The notes: a model not told the origin generated them from the letters alone. A stretch of 11,928 bases of DNA from JBOGGN01 sp050744165 (GCA_050744165.1 JBOGGN010000265.1:1-11928); one strand, 5' to 3'. Counted from the stretch's first letter, positions 1 through 6,098 are shown. Numbers and translations are program-made.

Positions 1-2051
1 GCGGTCGACAGCTTGGTCTGGATCAAGGTGGCGCCGGCCGCCTGGCATAGTTGCTCGGCGAAACGGCTGGTGGAGATCGGGAGGGCGACGGTCGCTCGAT
101 CGCGGGTGGCCAGCACCAGTTGCAGCAAGGACAGCATCGCCTCGTCGTCGGAGAGGACGTGGCCGCTGTCATCCACCAGGGTCAAATGCTCGCCGTCGGA
201 GTCGAACACGGCCCCGAGGTGTGCCCCGGAGGCCCGCACCAGGGCAGCGACCTCGCCGGCGTGGCGGGCCCGGTCGAACGCCAGCGCCTGGCGCGTGTTG
301 GCGTAGGGGTTGACTGCCAGGACCTCGCATCCGAGCTTGGCCAAAACCTGCGGCATGACGAAGGAGACGGCCCCGAAGGCGTAATCGAGCACCACCTTGA
401 GCCGGGCGCTGCGGATCTCCTCGGTGTCGAGGTTGTCCATCAACACGGTCGTGTACTGCTCGTTGTTCCGCGCCGGAAACAGGATGTCGCCGATCTCACC
501 GGCCAGCGCCCGGCGGAAGTCCTCCCGGGCGAACAGGCGCTCCACCTTGCGCTGGGCCCCCTCGTTGAGGTCGATGCCAGAAGGGTCGAAAAACCGGATC
601 ACCACCGACTGCTGGTCGTTGGCCGCCAGCCGCACGGTAACCCCGCCGCTGCTGGTGGATCCCCGGATGTGGAACCTGGTCAAGGGAACCGTCGCCACCT
701 CGAGGTCGTTGACGTCGATGCCGGCCGCGTTGAACCCCACCATGAGGGCCCGTTTGAGGACCCGTGCCGCCCGGCTGGTGTCGCGGGAGGTGGTGACTGT
801 TGAGCCCTTCTTCATGGTGGCCGCGTAGGCCATGGCCACGCGCACGGCCAACTCCGGGGTGACGTCGACATTGGCCAGGCCGGCGACGCCCATGCGGCCG
901 AACAGGGAGCGGGCGCCGCGGGACTCCCAGACGATGGACGAGTTGACGACCGCGCCGGGCTCGACGGTCTTGGACGGGTACACCTTGACGCCGGCGTTGA
1001 CGACGGCGTGCTCGCCGACAAAGCACCCCTCCCCGATCACCACCCCCTCCTGGCACTGCGCCGCCCGCCGGATGTCGCTCGAGCGGCCCACCACACAGCC
1101 ACGGAGACTGACGCCGGGGCCCAAGTACACATTGTCCTGGACGATGGCCCGGTGGATGAATCCGTCCTCGGAGACCCGCACGTTGTCGCCTAGCACGGTG
1201 TACTCCCGCAGGTGGGCGTTGGCCTCAATCCGGCAATTGTCGCCGATGACGACCGGGCCCTGGATCTTGGCCGCGGGATCGATCTCCGAACCCTCCCCGA
1301 GCCACACGCCGCCACCGAGGCGGAATCCAGGGATGTCGAGCGCCACCCGTTCGTCGAGGGCGTCCTGGTGGGCCCGGGCGTAGGCCTCGATGGTCCCGAC
1401 GTCCTCCCAGTAGCCCTCCGTCACGAAACCGAACAAGGGTAGCCCCGCCTCCAGCAAGGCCGGGAAAACGTCGCTCGAGAAGTCGGTCGCCCGGTCGGCG
1501 TCGATGTGGTCGAAGATCTCCGGCTCGAGGACGTAGACGCCGGTGTTGATGGTGTCGCTGAAGACCTGGCCCCAGGACGGCTTCTCGAGAAAGCGCTCGA
1601 TGGAGCCGTCCTCGCGAGTGATGACGATGCCGAACTCGAGCGGGTTGTCCATCGACTTGAGCCCGATCGTCACCAGCGCCGAGCGGCTGCGGTGGAACTT
1701 GATGATGTCGGAGAGGTCCATGTCAGTCACCACGTCGCCCGAGATCACGAGGAACGTGTCGTCCAGCTCGGCCATGGCGTTGCGGACTGATCCCGCCGTG
1801 CCCAGCGGGGTTTCTTCCGACGCGTAGACGATGCGCACCCCGAACTCGGAGCCGTCGCCGAAGTACGTCCGGATGGCGTTGGCCCGATAGGCCACGGTGA
1901 CCACGATGTCGTCGAGCCCGTGGCGTTTCAGCAGGTTGATGACATGCTCCATCATCGGCCGGTTGGCCAGCGGCAGGAGGGGCTTGGGCGCGTTCGAGGT
2001 AAGCGGTCGCAGGCGGGTTCCCTCGCCTCCGGCCATGATGACCGCCTTCAC
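1..2051 (-). CDS. Sugar-1-phosphate nucleotidyltransferase / degenerate phosphohexomutase fusion (3' end beyond window)
   Basis: The reading frame is open for 683 codons from a GTG at 2049-2051 and leaves the window at its left edge, so the C-terminus is missing. Residues 1-235 form an NDP-sugar pyrophosphorylase domain, with MAGGEGTRLRPLT at 6-18, SGDVVTD at 104-110 and the EKP signature near 156-158. Residues about 245-375 are hexapeptide-repeat left-handed beta-helix (repeated GxxxxI/V steps). From about 415 on it resembles alpha-D-phosphohexomutase domains I-II, with DTSRAA at 424-429 like the family's DTRxSS. The family would make GDP-mannose or a related nucleotide sugar from a sugar-1-phosphate plus NTP, in the cytoplasm. 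The phosphoserine loop (467-481) and metal loop (DSDGEH, 617-622) of the mutase half are both degenerate, so I infer that only the transferase half is active. The GTG start overlaps the upstream TGA (GTGA), suggesting translational coupling with the phosphatidyltransferase gene. The exact sugar and nucleotide cannot be decided; mannose-1-phosphate guanylyltransferase is the usual label for this architecture. Confidence 0.88.
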   Translation of the reverse strand, partial: MKAVIMAGGEGTRLRPLTSNAPKPLLPLANRPMMEHVINLLKRHGLDDIVVTVAYRANAIRTYFGDGSEFGVRIVYASEETPLGTAGSVRNAMAELDDTFLVISGDVVTDMDLSDIIKFHRSRSALVTIGLKSMDNPLEFGIVITREDGSIERFLEKPSWGQVFSDTINTGVYVLEPEIFDHIDADRATDFSSDVFPALLEAGLPLFGFVTEGYWEDVGTIEAYARAHQDALDERVALDIPGFRLGGGVWLGEGSEIDPAAKIQGPVVIGDNCRIEANAHLREYTVLGDNVRVSEDGFIHRAIVQDNVYLGPGVSLRGCVVGRSSDIRRAAQCQEGVVIGEGCFVGEHAVVNAGVKVYPSKTVEPGAVVNSSIVWESRGARSLFGRMGVAGLANVDVTPELAVRVAMAYAATMKKGSTVTTSRDTSRAARVLKRALMVGFNAAGIDVNDLEVATVPLTRFHIRGSTSSGGVTVRLAANDQQSVVIRFFDPSGIDLNEGAQRKVERLFAREDFRRALAGEIGDILFPARNNEQYTTVLMDNLDTEEIRSARLKVVLDYAFGAVSFVMPQVLAKLGCEVLAVNPYANTRQALAFDRARHAGEVAALVRASGAHLGAVFDSDGEHLTLVDDSGHVLSDDEAMLSLLQLVLATRDRATVALPISTSRFAEQLCQAAGATLIQTKLST

Positions 2052-2671
2052 GAGCCCGCGACCACGTCGGAGGCGGCTCGGCCCGCCCGGCCCTCGATCA
2101 GTGCCCGGCGGGCCAGCGGGATGTAGGTCACGGCGGCGTAGTAGCTGAAGCACAGCCCTGCCAGGGCGAAGCCCCAGGCGGCCCACCGGGCAGCATGGTC
2201 AAGGCCCGAGCCGAGCCCCGCGTGGCTGAGCAGGAACAGCGGGAAGGCGAACATCAGGCCCATGGTGCCCGCTTTCCCGACCCACTGGACGTCGATGCGC
2301 CTCGCGCCCGCAGCCGCCAAGACGAGGGCCGCTCCGGCGACCAGCACCTCGCGGGCCAGCACCGCGATGCCGATCCACAGCGGCACCGACCCGTCGATCA
2401 TGATGGCGACCACCCCGACCCCGAGGAGAAGCCGGTCGGCGGTGGGGTCGAGGATTTTTCCAACCGTGGACACCTGGTGCAGGCGCCGGGCGAGTTGCCC
2501 GTCGACCCAATCCGTTGCTCCCAACCCGGCGAGCAGGAGCGCTGCCGCCAGCCGATCACCGTTGGTCAAGAGGACCACGAAGACCGGGATGCACAACAAC
2601 CGGACCGTTGTGACGGCGTTCGGCAGCGTCAGCACGCGGTCGGCAGCGCCGCATTCGGTGGGCGCTCTCAC
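2048..2671 (-). CDS. CDP-alcohol phosphatidyltransferase family protein (PgsA-like)
   Basis: This 207-residue integral membrane enzyme carries the complete CDP-alcohol phosphotransferase signature DxxDGxxARx8GxxxDxxxD. The aspartates are at 54, 57, 75 and 79, G58, A61 and R62 are present, and the spacing is perfect. Hydrophobic stretches lie at about 24-36, 41-51, 82-93, 98-122, 134-149 and 163-182, as expected for this polytopic family. Members transfer a phosphatidyl group from CDP-diacylglycerol to an alcohol such as glycerol-3-phosphate, inositol phosphate or phosphatidylglycerol. The N-terminal LPNAVTTVRLL resembles PgsA-type glycerophosphate transferases, but the acceptor is not provable here. 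The longest start is the GTG at 2669-2671; a GTG twelve codons downstream (before LTLPNAV) is an equally plausible start, and neither has a strong Shine-Dalgarno sequence. The stop overlaps the start of the nucleotidyltransferase fusion. It lies 53 nt downstream of the YceI gene, so the three may be cotranscribed. Confidence 0.9.
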   Translation of the reverse strand: MRAPTECGAADRVLTLPNAVTTVRLLCIPVFVVLLTNGDRLAAALLLAGLGATDWVDGQLARRLHQVSTVGKILDPTADRLLLGVGVVAIMIDGSVPLWIGIAVLAREVLVAGAALVLAAAGARRIDVQWVGKAGTMGLMFAFPLFLLSHAGLGSGLDHAARWAAWGFALAGLCFSYYAAVTYIPLARRALIEGRAGRAASDVVAGS

Positions 2672-2724
2672 GCGGTTGAGTGTACGGGTCGGGCGTCGCC
2701 TGAGAGCGCCCTCAGGGCCGGCGC

Positions 2725-3267
2725 TTAGGCCGTGGGCAGCCGCAGGTTGAACGAAACGTCCACCGCGTCCTTGATCTTCAAGGCACCGAGCATCGCCGAG
2801 AACGGCTTGATCCCGAAGTCGGTCTGCTTGAAGGAGGTCTTGCCACTGAGCTGGCCATCGTCGGAGGCGTTGGCCGTGAAGTTCACAGGGTTCGACTTGC
2901 CATTGATCGTCAGCTGGCCCTGCAGCTCCAGGTTGGACGGCGAACCCGAGATGCCAGTGCTCTGGAAGCTGACCTGGCCCGAGCCGAGCGCCTTGTGCAG
3001 ATTCTTCTTGATGTCGCCCTTGTCGCCCTCGCTAAGCGACTTGGCCCCGCCCTTGCCCTCCAAGACCTCGATGCCAGCCAGGTCGATGGTCGCCGAGACG
3101 CTGCATGCAGCCGGATTCTCGGGGTTGATATCGGCGGTGCCATTCCAGCGCGTGCACAGAAGCGTCAGGTCGTGGCCCATCTTGGCGGCCACACCGTCCT
3201 TCCACACATTGATCAGGAGCTGCCCATCCCGTGGGCCGATATTGTGAGTTCCCTTAGCTACGGTCAT
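2725..3267 (-). CDS. YceI family protein
   Basis: The 180-residue protein matches the YceI-like fold: an N-terminal THNIGPRDGQLLINVWKDG strand region, a central SATIDLAGIEVLEG strand, then LQGQLTINGKSNPVNF and a terminal DVSFNLRLP. YceI proteins are lipocalin-like beta-barrels that bind long hydrophobic (polyisoprenoid) ligands in the characterised cases. There is no signal peptide, unlike the periplasmic enterobacterial YceI, so a cytoplasmic location is inferred; soluble forms without a leader are common in actinobacteria. The ATG at 3265-3267 is preceded by AGGATGG, about 6-9 nt upstream, supporting this start. It is divergent from rpsR, and the 127-bp gap must hold both promoters. Ligand and physiological role are unknown. 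Confidence 0.88.
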   Translation of the reverse strand: MTVAKGTHNIGPRDGQLLINVWKDGVAAKMGHDLTLLCTRWNGTADINPENPAACSVSATIDLAGIEVLEGKGGAKSLSEGDKGDIKKNLHKALGSGQVSFQSTGISGSPSNLELQGQLTINGKSNPVNFTANASDDGQLSGKTSFKQTDFGIKPFSAMLGALKIKDAVDVSFNLRLPTA

Positions 3268-3394
3268 CTGGCCATCCTACGCGCGGCCCCTGACCTGCCA
3301 GAAATGGTCCGAGACACGGGACCGGACCGCCAATGCGGCCGGGTAAGCTGACACAACTTATTTTCGAGACCACCTACCAAAGAGAAGGCGCGGC

Positions 3395-3844
3395 ATGGCA
3401 GCACACGGCAAAGATCGGTCACGGACCAAGCCCAGCGACGCCAAGGGCCGGGTCCGCCGCGGCCGGCCGAAGGTCTGCATGTTCTGCGCCCAGAAGGTCG
3501 ACTGGGTCGACTACAAGGACACCAACCTGCTGCGCCGTTTCATCACTGATCGGGGCAAGATCAAGGCTCGGACCAACACCGGGACCTGCGCCCAGCACCA
3601 GCGTGATGTGGCAATGGCGGTCAAGACCTCCCGCGAGCTGGCGTTGCTGCCCTACCTGGTGCGGACCCTGGCAGCGGACAAGGGCGGCCCGCGGCGCGGC
3701 CGTGGGCCGGGTCGACCCGGTGAGCGGGCCGCCACCAGCGAGGATCGCGGCGCTGGCGCTGGCGCTGGCGCTGGTGCCGAGGCCGACAACGGCGACACGG
3801 CAGAGGACGAGAGCAGCCGCGAAGGCGAGGAAGCCCGGGTCTGA
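3395..3844 (+). CDS. rpsR: 30S ribosomal protein S18 with a long low-complexity C-terminal extension
   Basis: Residues about 26-90 are unmistakably bS18. They include KVCMFC with a CxxC zinc-type pair (C28, C31), then VDYKDTNLLRRFITDRGKI, the GTCAQHQRD motif and SRELALLPYL. S18 binds 16S rRNA beside S6 in the platform of the small subunit. The protein is 149 residues, against roughly 75-90 for ordinary S18. The extra is a basic Arg/Gly stretch (95-110), a GAGAGAGAGA run encoded by GGCGCT hexamers (about 119-128), and an acidic Glu/Asp-rich tail. The ATG has a clear AGAGAAGG ribosome-binding site 6 nt upstream. The gene stands alone: rpsF, ssb and rplI, its usual neighbours, are absent, and it lies between YceI and a sugar transferase. 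A second S18 paralog may exist elsewhere. Confidence 0.95.
   Translation: MAAHGKDRSRTKPSDAKGRVRRGRPKVCMFCAQKVDWVDYKDTNLLRRFITDRGKIKARTNTGTCAQHQRDVAMAVKTSRELALLPYLVRTLAADKGGPRRGRGPGRPGERAATSEDRGAGAGAGAGAEADNGDTAEDESSREGEEARV
3749..3778 (+). repeat. GGCGCT hexamer microsatellite inside rpsR
   Basis: Four perfect tandem copies of GGCGCT (3749-3772) are followed by a degenerate fifth, GGTGCC. They encode the alternating Gly-Ala run in the S18 tail. Because the unit is a multiple of three, copy-number change would keep the frame. Confidence 0.9.
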
Positions 3845-3853
3845 CCTGGGGTC

Positions 3854-3901
3854 ACCTGGGGTTCTGACGGCGGGCCCCGACCTGGGGTTCTGACGGCGGG
3901 C
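3854..3901. repeat. Two-copy direct repeat downstream of rpsR (22 bp, period 26)
   Basis: A perfect 22-bp unit beginning ACCTGGGGTTCTGACGG occurs at 3854-3875 and again at 3880-3901, separated by CCCG. Partial relatives flank it: TCTGACCTGGGGTC at 3840-3853 and GGGTCTGACCTGTGG at about 3911-3925. It lies in the 136-bp gap between the convergent rpsR and sugar-transferase genes. A terminator or processing role is possible but no clean hairpin with a T-run is visible. Confidence 0.85.
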
Positions 3902-3980
3902 TTACCCGGCGGGTCTGACCTGTGGCCTAAGCGCTGGCGGTGCCACGCCTGCGGCGGCAACGCCTGACCAGGCGACGACC

Positions 3981-5153
3981 TCAGTCCAGGACCTCGATCG
4001 CCTCCGATTCGCTGCCATCCCGGCGCAACAGCGAGGCTTCCAATCGCAGCGAACGAGAGAGGCGCTTCAACACCGGCCAAGCCGTAGACAGCAGGATTGC
4101 CAAGTCTAGCCGTAGGCTCTGGTGGCTCACGTAGTACAGGTCGAGGGTTTGGTAACGCTCGAACTCCGGGTCGTCTCGGGCCTCGACCTGCCAAAGGCCG
4201 GTGAGCCCGGGCTTGGTGTCGAGGCGGCGCATCAGGTCGGTGTCGAACCGTGCAACCTCGTGGGCCAGTGCCGGCCGGGGTCCCACCAGGCTCATGGAGC
4301 CCACGAGCACGTTGAACAACTGGGGAATCTCGTCCATGCTGCTTTTCCGAAGCAGGCGCCCCACCGAGGTCACCCTGGGATCGTCCGTCATCTTGAACAG
4401 AGGGCTGGTCCGCATGTTCTCGCACGCCAGCCGGTGGAGGTGCTGGTCGGCTCCGGGCTCCATGGTCCGCAGCTTCCAGATGGTGAACGGCCGGCCCCGG
4501 TGCCCGACCCGGGTTTGGCGGAAAAAGACCGGCCCACCGTCGTCGAGCTTGATGGCCAACGCGGCGACCGCCAGCAGGGGAAGACACCACACCAGGAGCA
4601 GCAATCCCACCAGCAGGTCGACCGTGCGCTTGACAACCGCCTGCCAGGCCCGTAACGACGGACCGGCCGACTGGCTGTGAGCGACCACAGTGCGCACCCA
4701 GAAGGCTTCGGGGGCTGGAAACAGCAACGAGTCTGCATCCGCCGCCTCCGCGCCAACAGGCGACTCCTCCCGCGCTGGCGCCTTCCGCGCTGGCGCCTCC
4801 GGCGCCGGGCCGGCCTCCCGCGCCGGGCCAGCCGTAATCGAGATGACCACCGCCGACGAGCTGGCAACGGTGGTCGCGAGCGGTGCCGGTGCCAGCGCAG
4901 GCAGCATCGTGACCTGGCACGGTGTCTCAGGCGAGGCGAACATCGTGGCGACAGGTTCGGGCTTACGTGAGGACTCCGAAACCGGCAACTCAGGAATGGC
5001 GGCGAAGGCCGCAGTCTCTTTGCTGCTCGCGGTCGTGAACACAGGTCCGGGTTCTGCCATCGGCGGCCACTCCGCCGTCGCCTCCGCAGCTGCCGGGCCC
5101 GCGCGATTGCGGACCCGAGTCCTCGACCCTTGTGACCCTCCCAGTTTCGACAT
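3981..5153 (-). CDS. Monotopic sugar-phosphate transferase (bacterial sugar transferase family, WcaJ/PglC-like core) with disordered N-terminus
   Basis: With the ATG at 5151-5153 the product is 390 residues. Residues 175-390 are the polyprenyl-phosphate phosphoglycosyltransferase core. It has a hydrophobic re-entrant helix at about 178-201, then FFRQTRVGHRGRPFTIWKLR, TDDPRVTSVGRLLRKSS, the catalytic Asp-Glu pair in SSMDEIPQ (D274, E275), SMSLVGPRP, and KPGLTGLWQV. This family moves a sugar phosphate from a UDP-sugar to undecaprenyl phosphate at the inner membrane face, starting capsule, exopolysaccharide or glycan synthesis. Instead of the multi-helix plus CoA-binding-like N-terminal half of WcaJ-type enzymes, residues 1-170 are Ala/Pro/Glu-rich and probably disordered. 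The frame stays open upstream to 5300, but a promoter at 5215-5243 lies inside that stretch, so I chose the downstream ATG. A GAGGAG is 16 nt upstream, a long spacing. No glycosyltransferases or flippase lie nearby. Confidence 0.88.
   Translation of the reverse strand: MSKLGGSQGSRTRVRNRAGPAAAEATAEWPPMAEPGPVFTTASSKETAAFAAIPELPVSESSRKPEPVATMFASPETPCQVTMLPALAPAPLATTVASSSAVVISITAGPAREAGPAPEAPARKAPAREESPVGAEAADADSLLFPAPEAFWVRTVVAHSQSAGPSLRAWQAVVKRTVDLLVGLLLLVWCLPLLAVAALAIKLDDGGPVFFRQTRVGHRGRPFTIWKLRTMEPGADQHLHRLACENMRTSPLFKMTDDPRVTSVGRLLRKSSMDEIPQLFNVLVGSMSLVGPRPALAHEVARFDTDLMRRLDTKPGLTGLWQVEARDDPEFERYQTLDLYYVSHQSLRLDLAILLSTAWPVLKRLSRSLRLEASLLRRDGSESEAIEVLD
4770..4799 (-). repeat. 15-bp tandem repeat in the low-complexity region of the sugar transferase
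   Basis: CCGCGCTGGCGCCTT (4770-4784) is followed directly by CCGCGCTGGCGCCTC (4785-4799), 14 of 15 identical. Further decayed GC-rich relatives run to about 4830. It encodes part of the Ala/Pro/Arg/Glu-rich region near residues 109-130. Confidence 0.8.
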
Positions 5154-5214
5154 CGCTAGGTCTGTGATGCTCCTCGCCGAGTGGGGACTTGGAGTGTCGA
5201 ACCGTTGTGAGCGA

Positions 5215-5243
5215 ACCCTAGACAAAACGGCTAGACTCATCAA
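5215..5243 (-). promoter_or_regulatory. Predicted sigma-70-type promoter of the sugar transferase gene
   Basis: On the minus strand, TTGATG (5238-5243) and TAGGGT (5215-5220) are separated by exactly 17 nt. They match the actinobacterial housekeeping pattern (TTGnnn, TAnnnT). The inferred transcript start near 5208 leaves a leader of about 55 nt before the ATG at 5153. Confidence 0.55.
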
Positions 5244-5274
5244 CACTCCTGAACCGGACACAACGGCCGGACTC
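5221..5274. repeat. 18-bp imperfect direct repeat overlapping the promoter
   Basis: GACAAAACGGCTAGACTC (5221-5238) and GACACAACGGCCGGACTC (5257-5274) match at 15 of 18 positions, with a start-to-start distance of 36 bp. The first copy fills the spacer between the -35 and -10 boxes; the second lies just upstream of the -35. The placement suggests a regulator-binding site, which is inference. Confidence 0.6.
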
Positions 5275-5496
5275 GATCCCGAGCGGCACCATTGTGGCAT
5301 GTCCTGGAAGCAGGTATGTGCACCGAATTTTCATGGCTGGCGTGGAAAGTATGCATTGCAACAAAATGGGTGGTAGAGGCGCTTCAGGACGGAGAGACCT
5401 CGCCCGGTTGATGGCCTCATGCAGTACTGGCTACGATCTCGGGAGGTAGGATTTGCCCGAACTGAGTATTCTGTCTGATTCTCGAAACACTTTGTG

Positions 5497-5505
5497 AAAG
5501 GGTGG
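5497..5505 (+). promoter_or_regulatory. Ribosome-binding site deciding the start of the BldC-like gene
   Basis: AAAGGGTGG lies 11 nt before the ATG at 5517. It overlaps the alternative in-frame GTG at 5502, which therefore cannot use it. The ATG is favoured. Confidence 0.5.
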
Positions 5506-5516
5506 AAACGCAGTCA

Positions 5517-5741
5517 ATGACCGAGACATCGCGGGAGACAGGTCCGGTTGGGGATGACTACGTGACGCCGGGAGAGGCTGCCCGGTACCTGCACGTGTCG
5601 CCAAAGACCATCAATCGGTGGGCTAACGACGGGCGGATCCCATGCATTGTGACGTTGGGCGGTCATCGTCGCTTCCGTCGAGAGGACGTTGATGCCGCCG
5701 TTCGTCAAATGTCGGCGCGGGGTGCCGCGCTCACGGAATAG
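5517..5741 (+). CDS. BldC-like MerR-type helix-turn-helix DNA-binding protein
   Basis: The 74-residue product has YVTPGEAARYLHVSPKTINR (15-34), a helix-turn-helix of the MerR/excisionase type. It continues WANDGRIPCIVTLGGHRRFR (35-54), closely resembling the wing of Streptomyces BldC (RTLGGHRRYR). BldC-family proteins bind DNA head-to-tail on direct repeats and control developmental genes in Streptomyces; the role in this organism is unknown. The ATG at 5517-5519 is preferred over the GTG at 5502 because of ribosome-binding-site spacing. The gene is divergent from the sugar transferase and converges on tRNA-Pro. Its neighbourhood and small size also resemble phage excisionases, but no integrase or prophage gene is present. 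Confidence 0.85.
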   Translation: MTETSRETGPVGDDYVTPGEAARYLHVSPKTINRWANDGRIPCIVTLGGHRRFRREDVDAAVRQMSARGAALTE

Positions 5742-5757
5742 CCGCTCCGCCAGCATC

Positions 5758-5779
5758 AGGTTCGCCAATCGGCGAACCT
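5758..5779. terminator. Hairpin between convergent BldC-like gene and tRNA-Pro
   Basis: AGGTTCGCC (5758-5766) and GGCGAACCT (5771-5779) form a perfect 9-bp stem with an AATC loop. It starts 16 bp after the stop codon and lies just beyond the tRNA 3' end on the other strand, so it could serve both genes. No long T-run follows on either strand. Confidence 0.6.
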
Positions 5780-5783
5780 TCCG

Positions 5784-5857
5784 TCGGGTCGGCGGGATTT
5801 GAACCCGCGGCCCCTAGACCCCCAGTCTAGTGCGCTACCGAACTGCGCCACGACCCG
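5784..5857 (-). tRNA. tRNA-Pro (anticodon GGG)
   Basis: The 74-nt cloverleaf has acceptor CGGGTCG paired with CGACCCG (5785-5791) and a D-arm GCGC...GCGC. The anticodon stem CTAGA/TCTAG encloses the loop CTGGGGG, so the anticodon is GGG. The T-arm is GCGGGTTCAAATCCCGC and the discriminator base is A. The C1-G72 end pair fits proline tRNAs. CCA is not encoded (ACGG follows). It reads CCC and CCT codons. A -10-like TAGGCT lies 11 nt upstream, but no -35 box stands at the usual spacing. Confidence 0.95.
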
Positions 5858-5900
5858 TGGCCAGGTGAGCCTAGTCCATAACCTGCTGTCACCGGCCGGT

Positions 5901-6098
5901 TTACAAGCGGTGAGCTAACCACTCGACGCCTTGGTAGGCGCGGTACCCGAGGTAGATCACGAGGCCGCCGAGGAGCAGCTTGAAGTGCCACGGCGCTTTT
6001 CTGGGTTGGGCGATGACCTCGCCGCATGTCGGGCATTCACCGTCTTTGCCCATAGCGGGCGGGCTCCAGAACTTGCTGCAGGTCTCACACCACGGCAT
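5901..6098 (-). CDS. Small zinc-ribbon membrane protein (conserved, function unknown)
   Basis: The 65-residue product begins MPWCETC and has two CxxC pairs (C4/C7 and C22/C25), a compact zinc-ribbon arrangement. One transmembrane helix follows at about 38-54 (FKLLLGGLVIYLGYRAY), with a short tail. The metal site would sit at the extreme N-terminus, probably on the cytoplasmic side. Its ATG has a strong GGGAGG 7 nt upstream, and the coding region overlaps the end of the lyase gene by 14 nt, so the two are very likely translated from one transcript. I recall similar short proteins in actinobacterial genomes as unnamed hypotheticals. No catalytic motif is visible. Confidence 0.8.
   Translation of the reverse strand: MPWCETCSKFWSPPAMGKDGECPTCGEVIAQPRKAPWHFKLLLGGLVIYLGYRAYQGVEWLAHRL

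Larger units (their letters stand above)
5154..5516. other. Intergenic region between divergent sugar transferase and BldC-like gene
   Basis: About 360 bp without a supported gene, noticeably more AT-rich than its surroundings. It holds the sugar-transferase promoter and a pair of 18-bp direct repeats on its left side. The right half (about 5300-5490) must contain the promoter of the BldC-like gene, but I could not place convincing -35 and -10 boxes there. Confidence 0.7.

Noticed and set aside
51..803. Long plus-strand open frame opposite the nucleotidyltransferase fusion
   Set aside because: The opposite strand codes a recognisable phosphohexomutase-like domain. The plus-strand product has no motifs.
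2048..2671. Specific assignment as phosphatidylinositol phosphate synthase
   Set aside because: In actinobacteria that gene is usually followed by the acyltransferase PatA and mannosyltransferase PimA, which are absent here, so the acceptor is left open.
3961..3974. Terminator CGCCTGACCAGGCG after the sugar transferase
   Set aside because: The stem is only 5-6 bp with a tiny loop and no T-run. It cannot be distinguished from chance in GC-rich DNA.
3652..4920. A 422-codon open frame on the minus strand overlapping the rpsR tail and the sugar transferase
   Set aside because: It is a different frame over a gene with clear catalytic motifs. The translation is Gly/Arg/Pro-rich with no family resemblance, typical of stop-poor high-GC shadows.
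5517..5741. Phage excisionase marking a prophage next to a tRNA attachment site
   Set aside because: The protein matches the BldC wing better, and no integrase, phage gene or duplicated tRNA end is in the window.
5858..5890. Full promoter for tRNA-Pro
   Set aside because: A TAGGCT -10-like box is present, but no -35-like hexamer stands at 16-18 nt; GTGACA is only 13 nt away.
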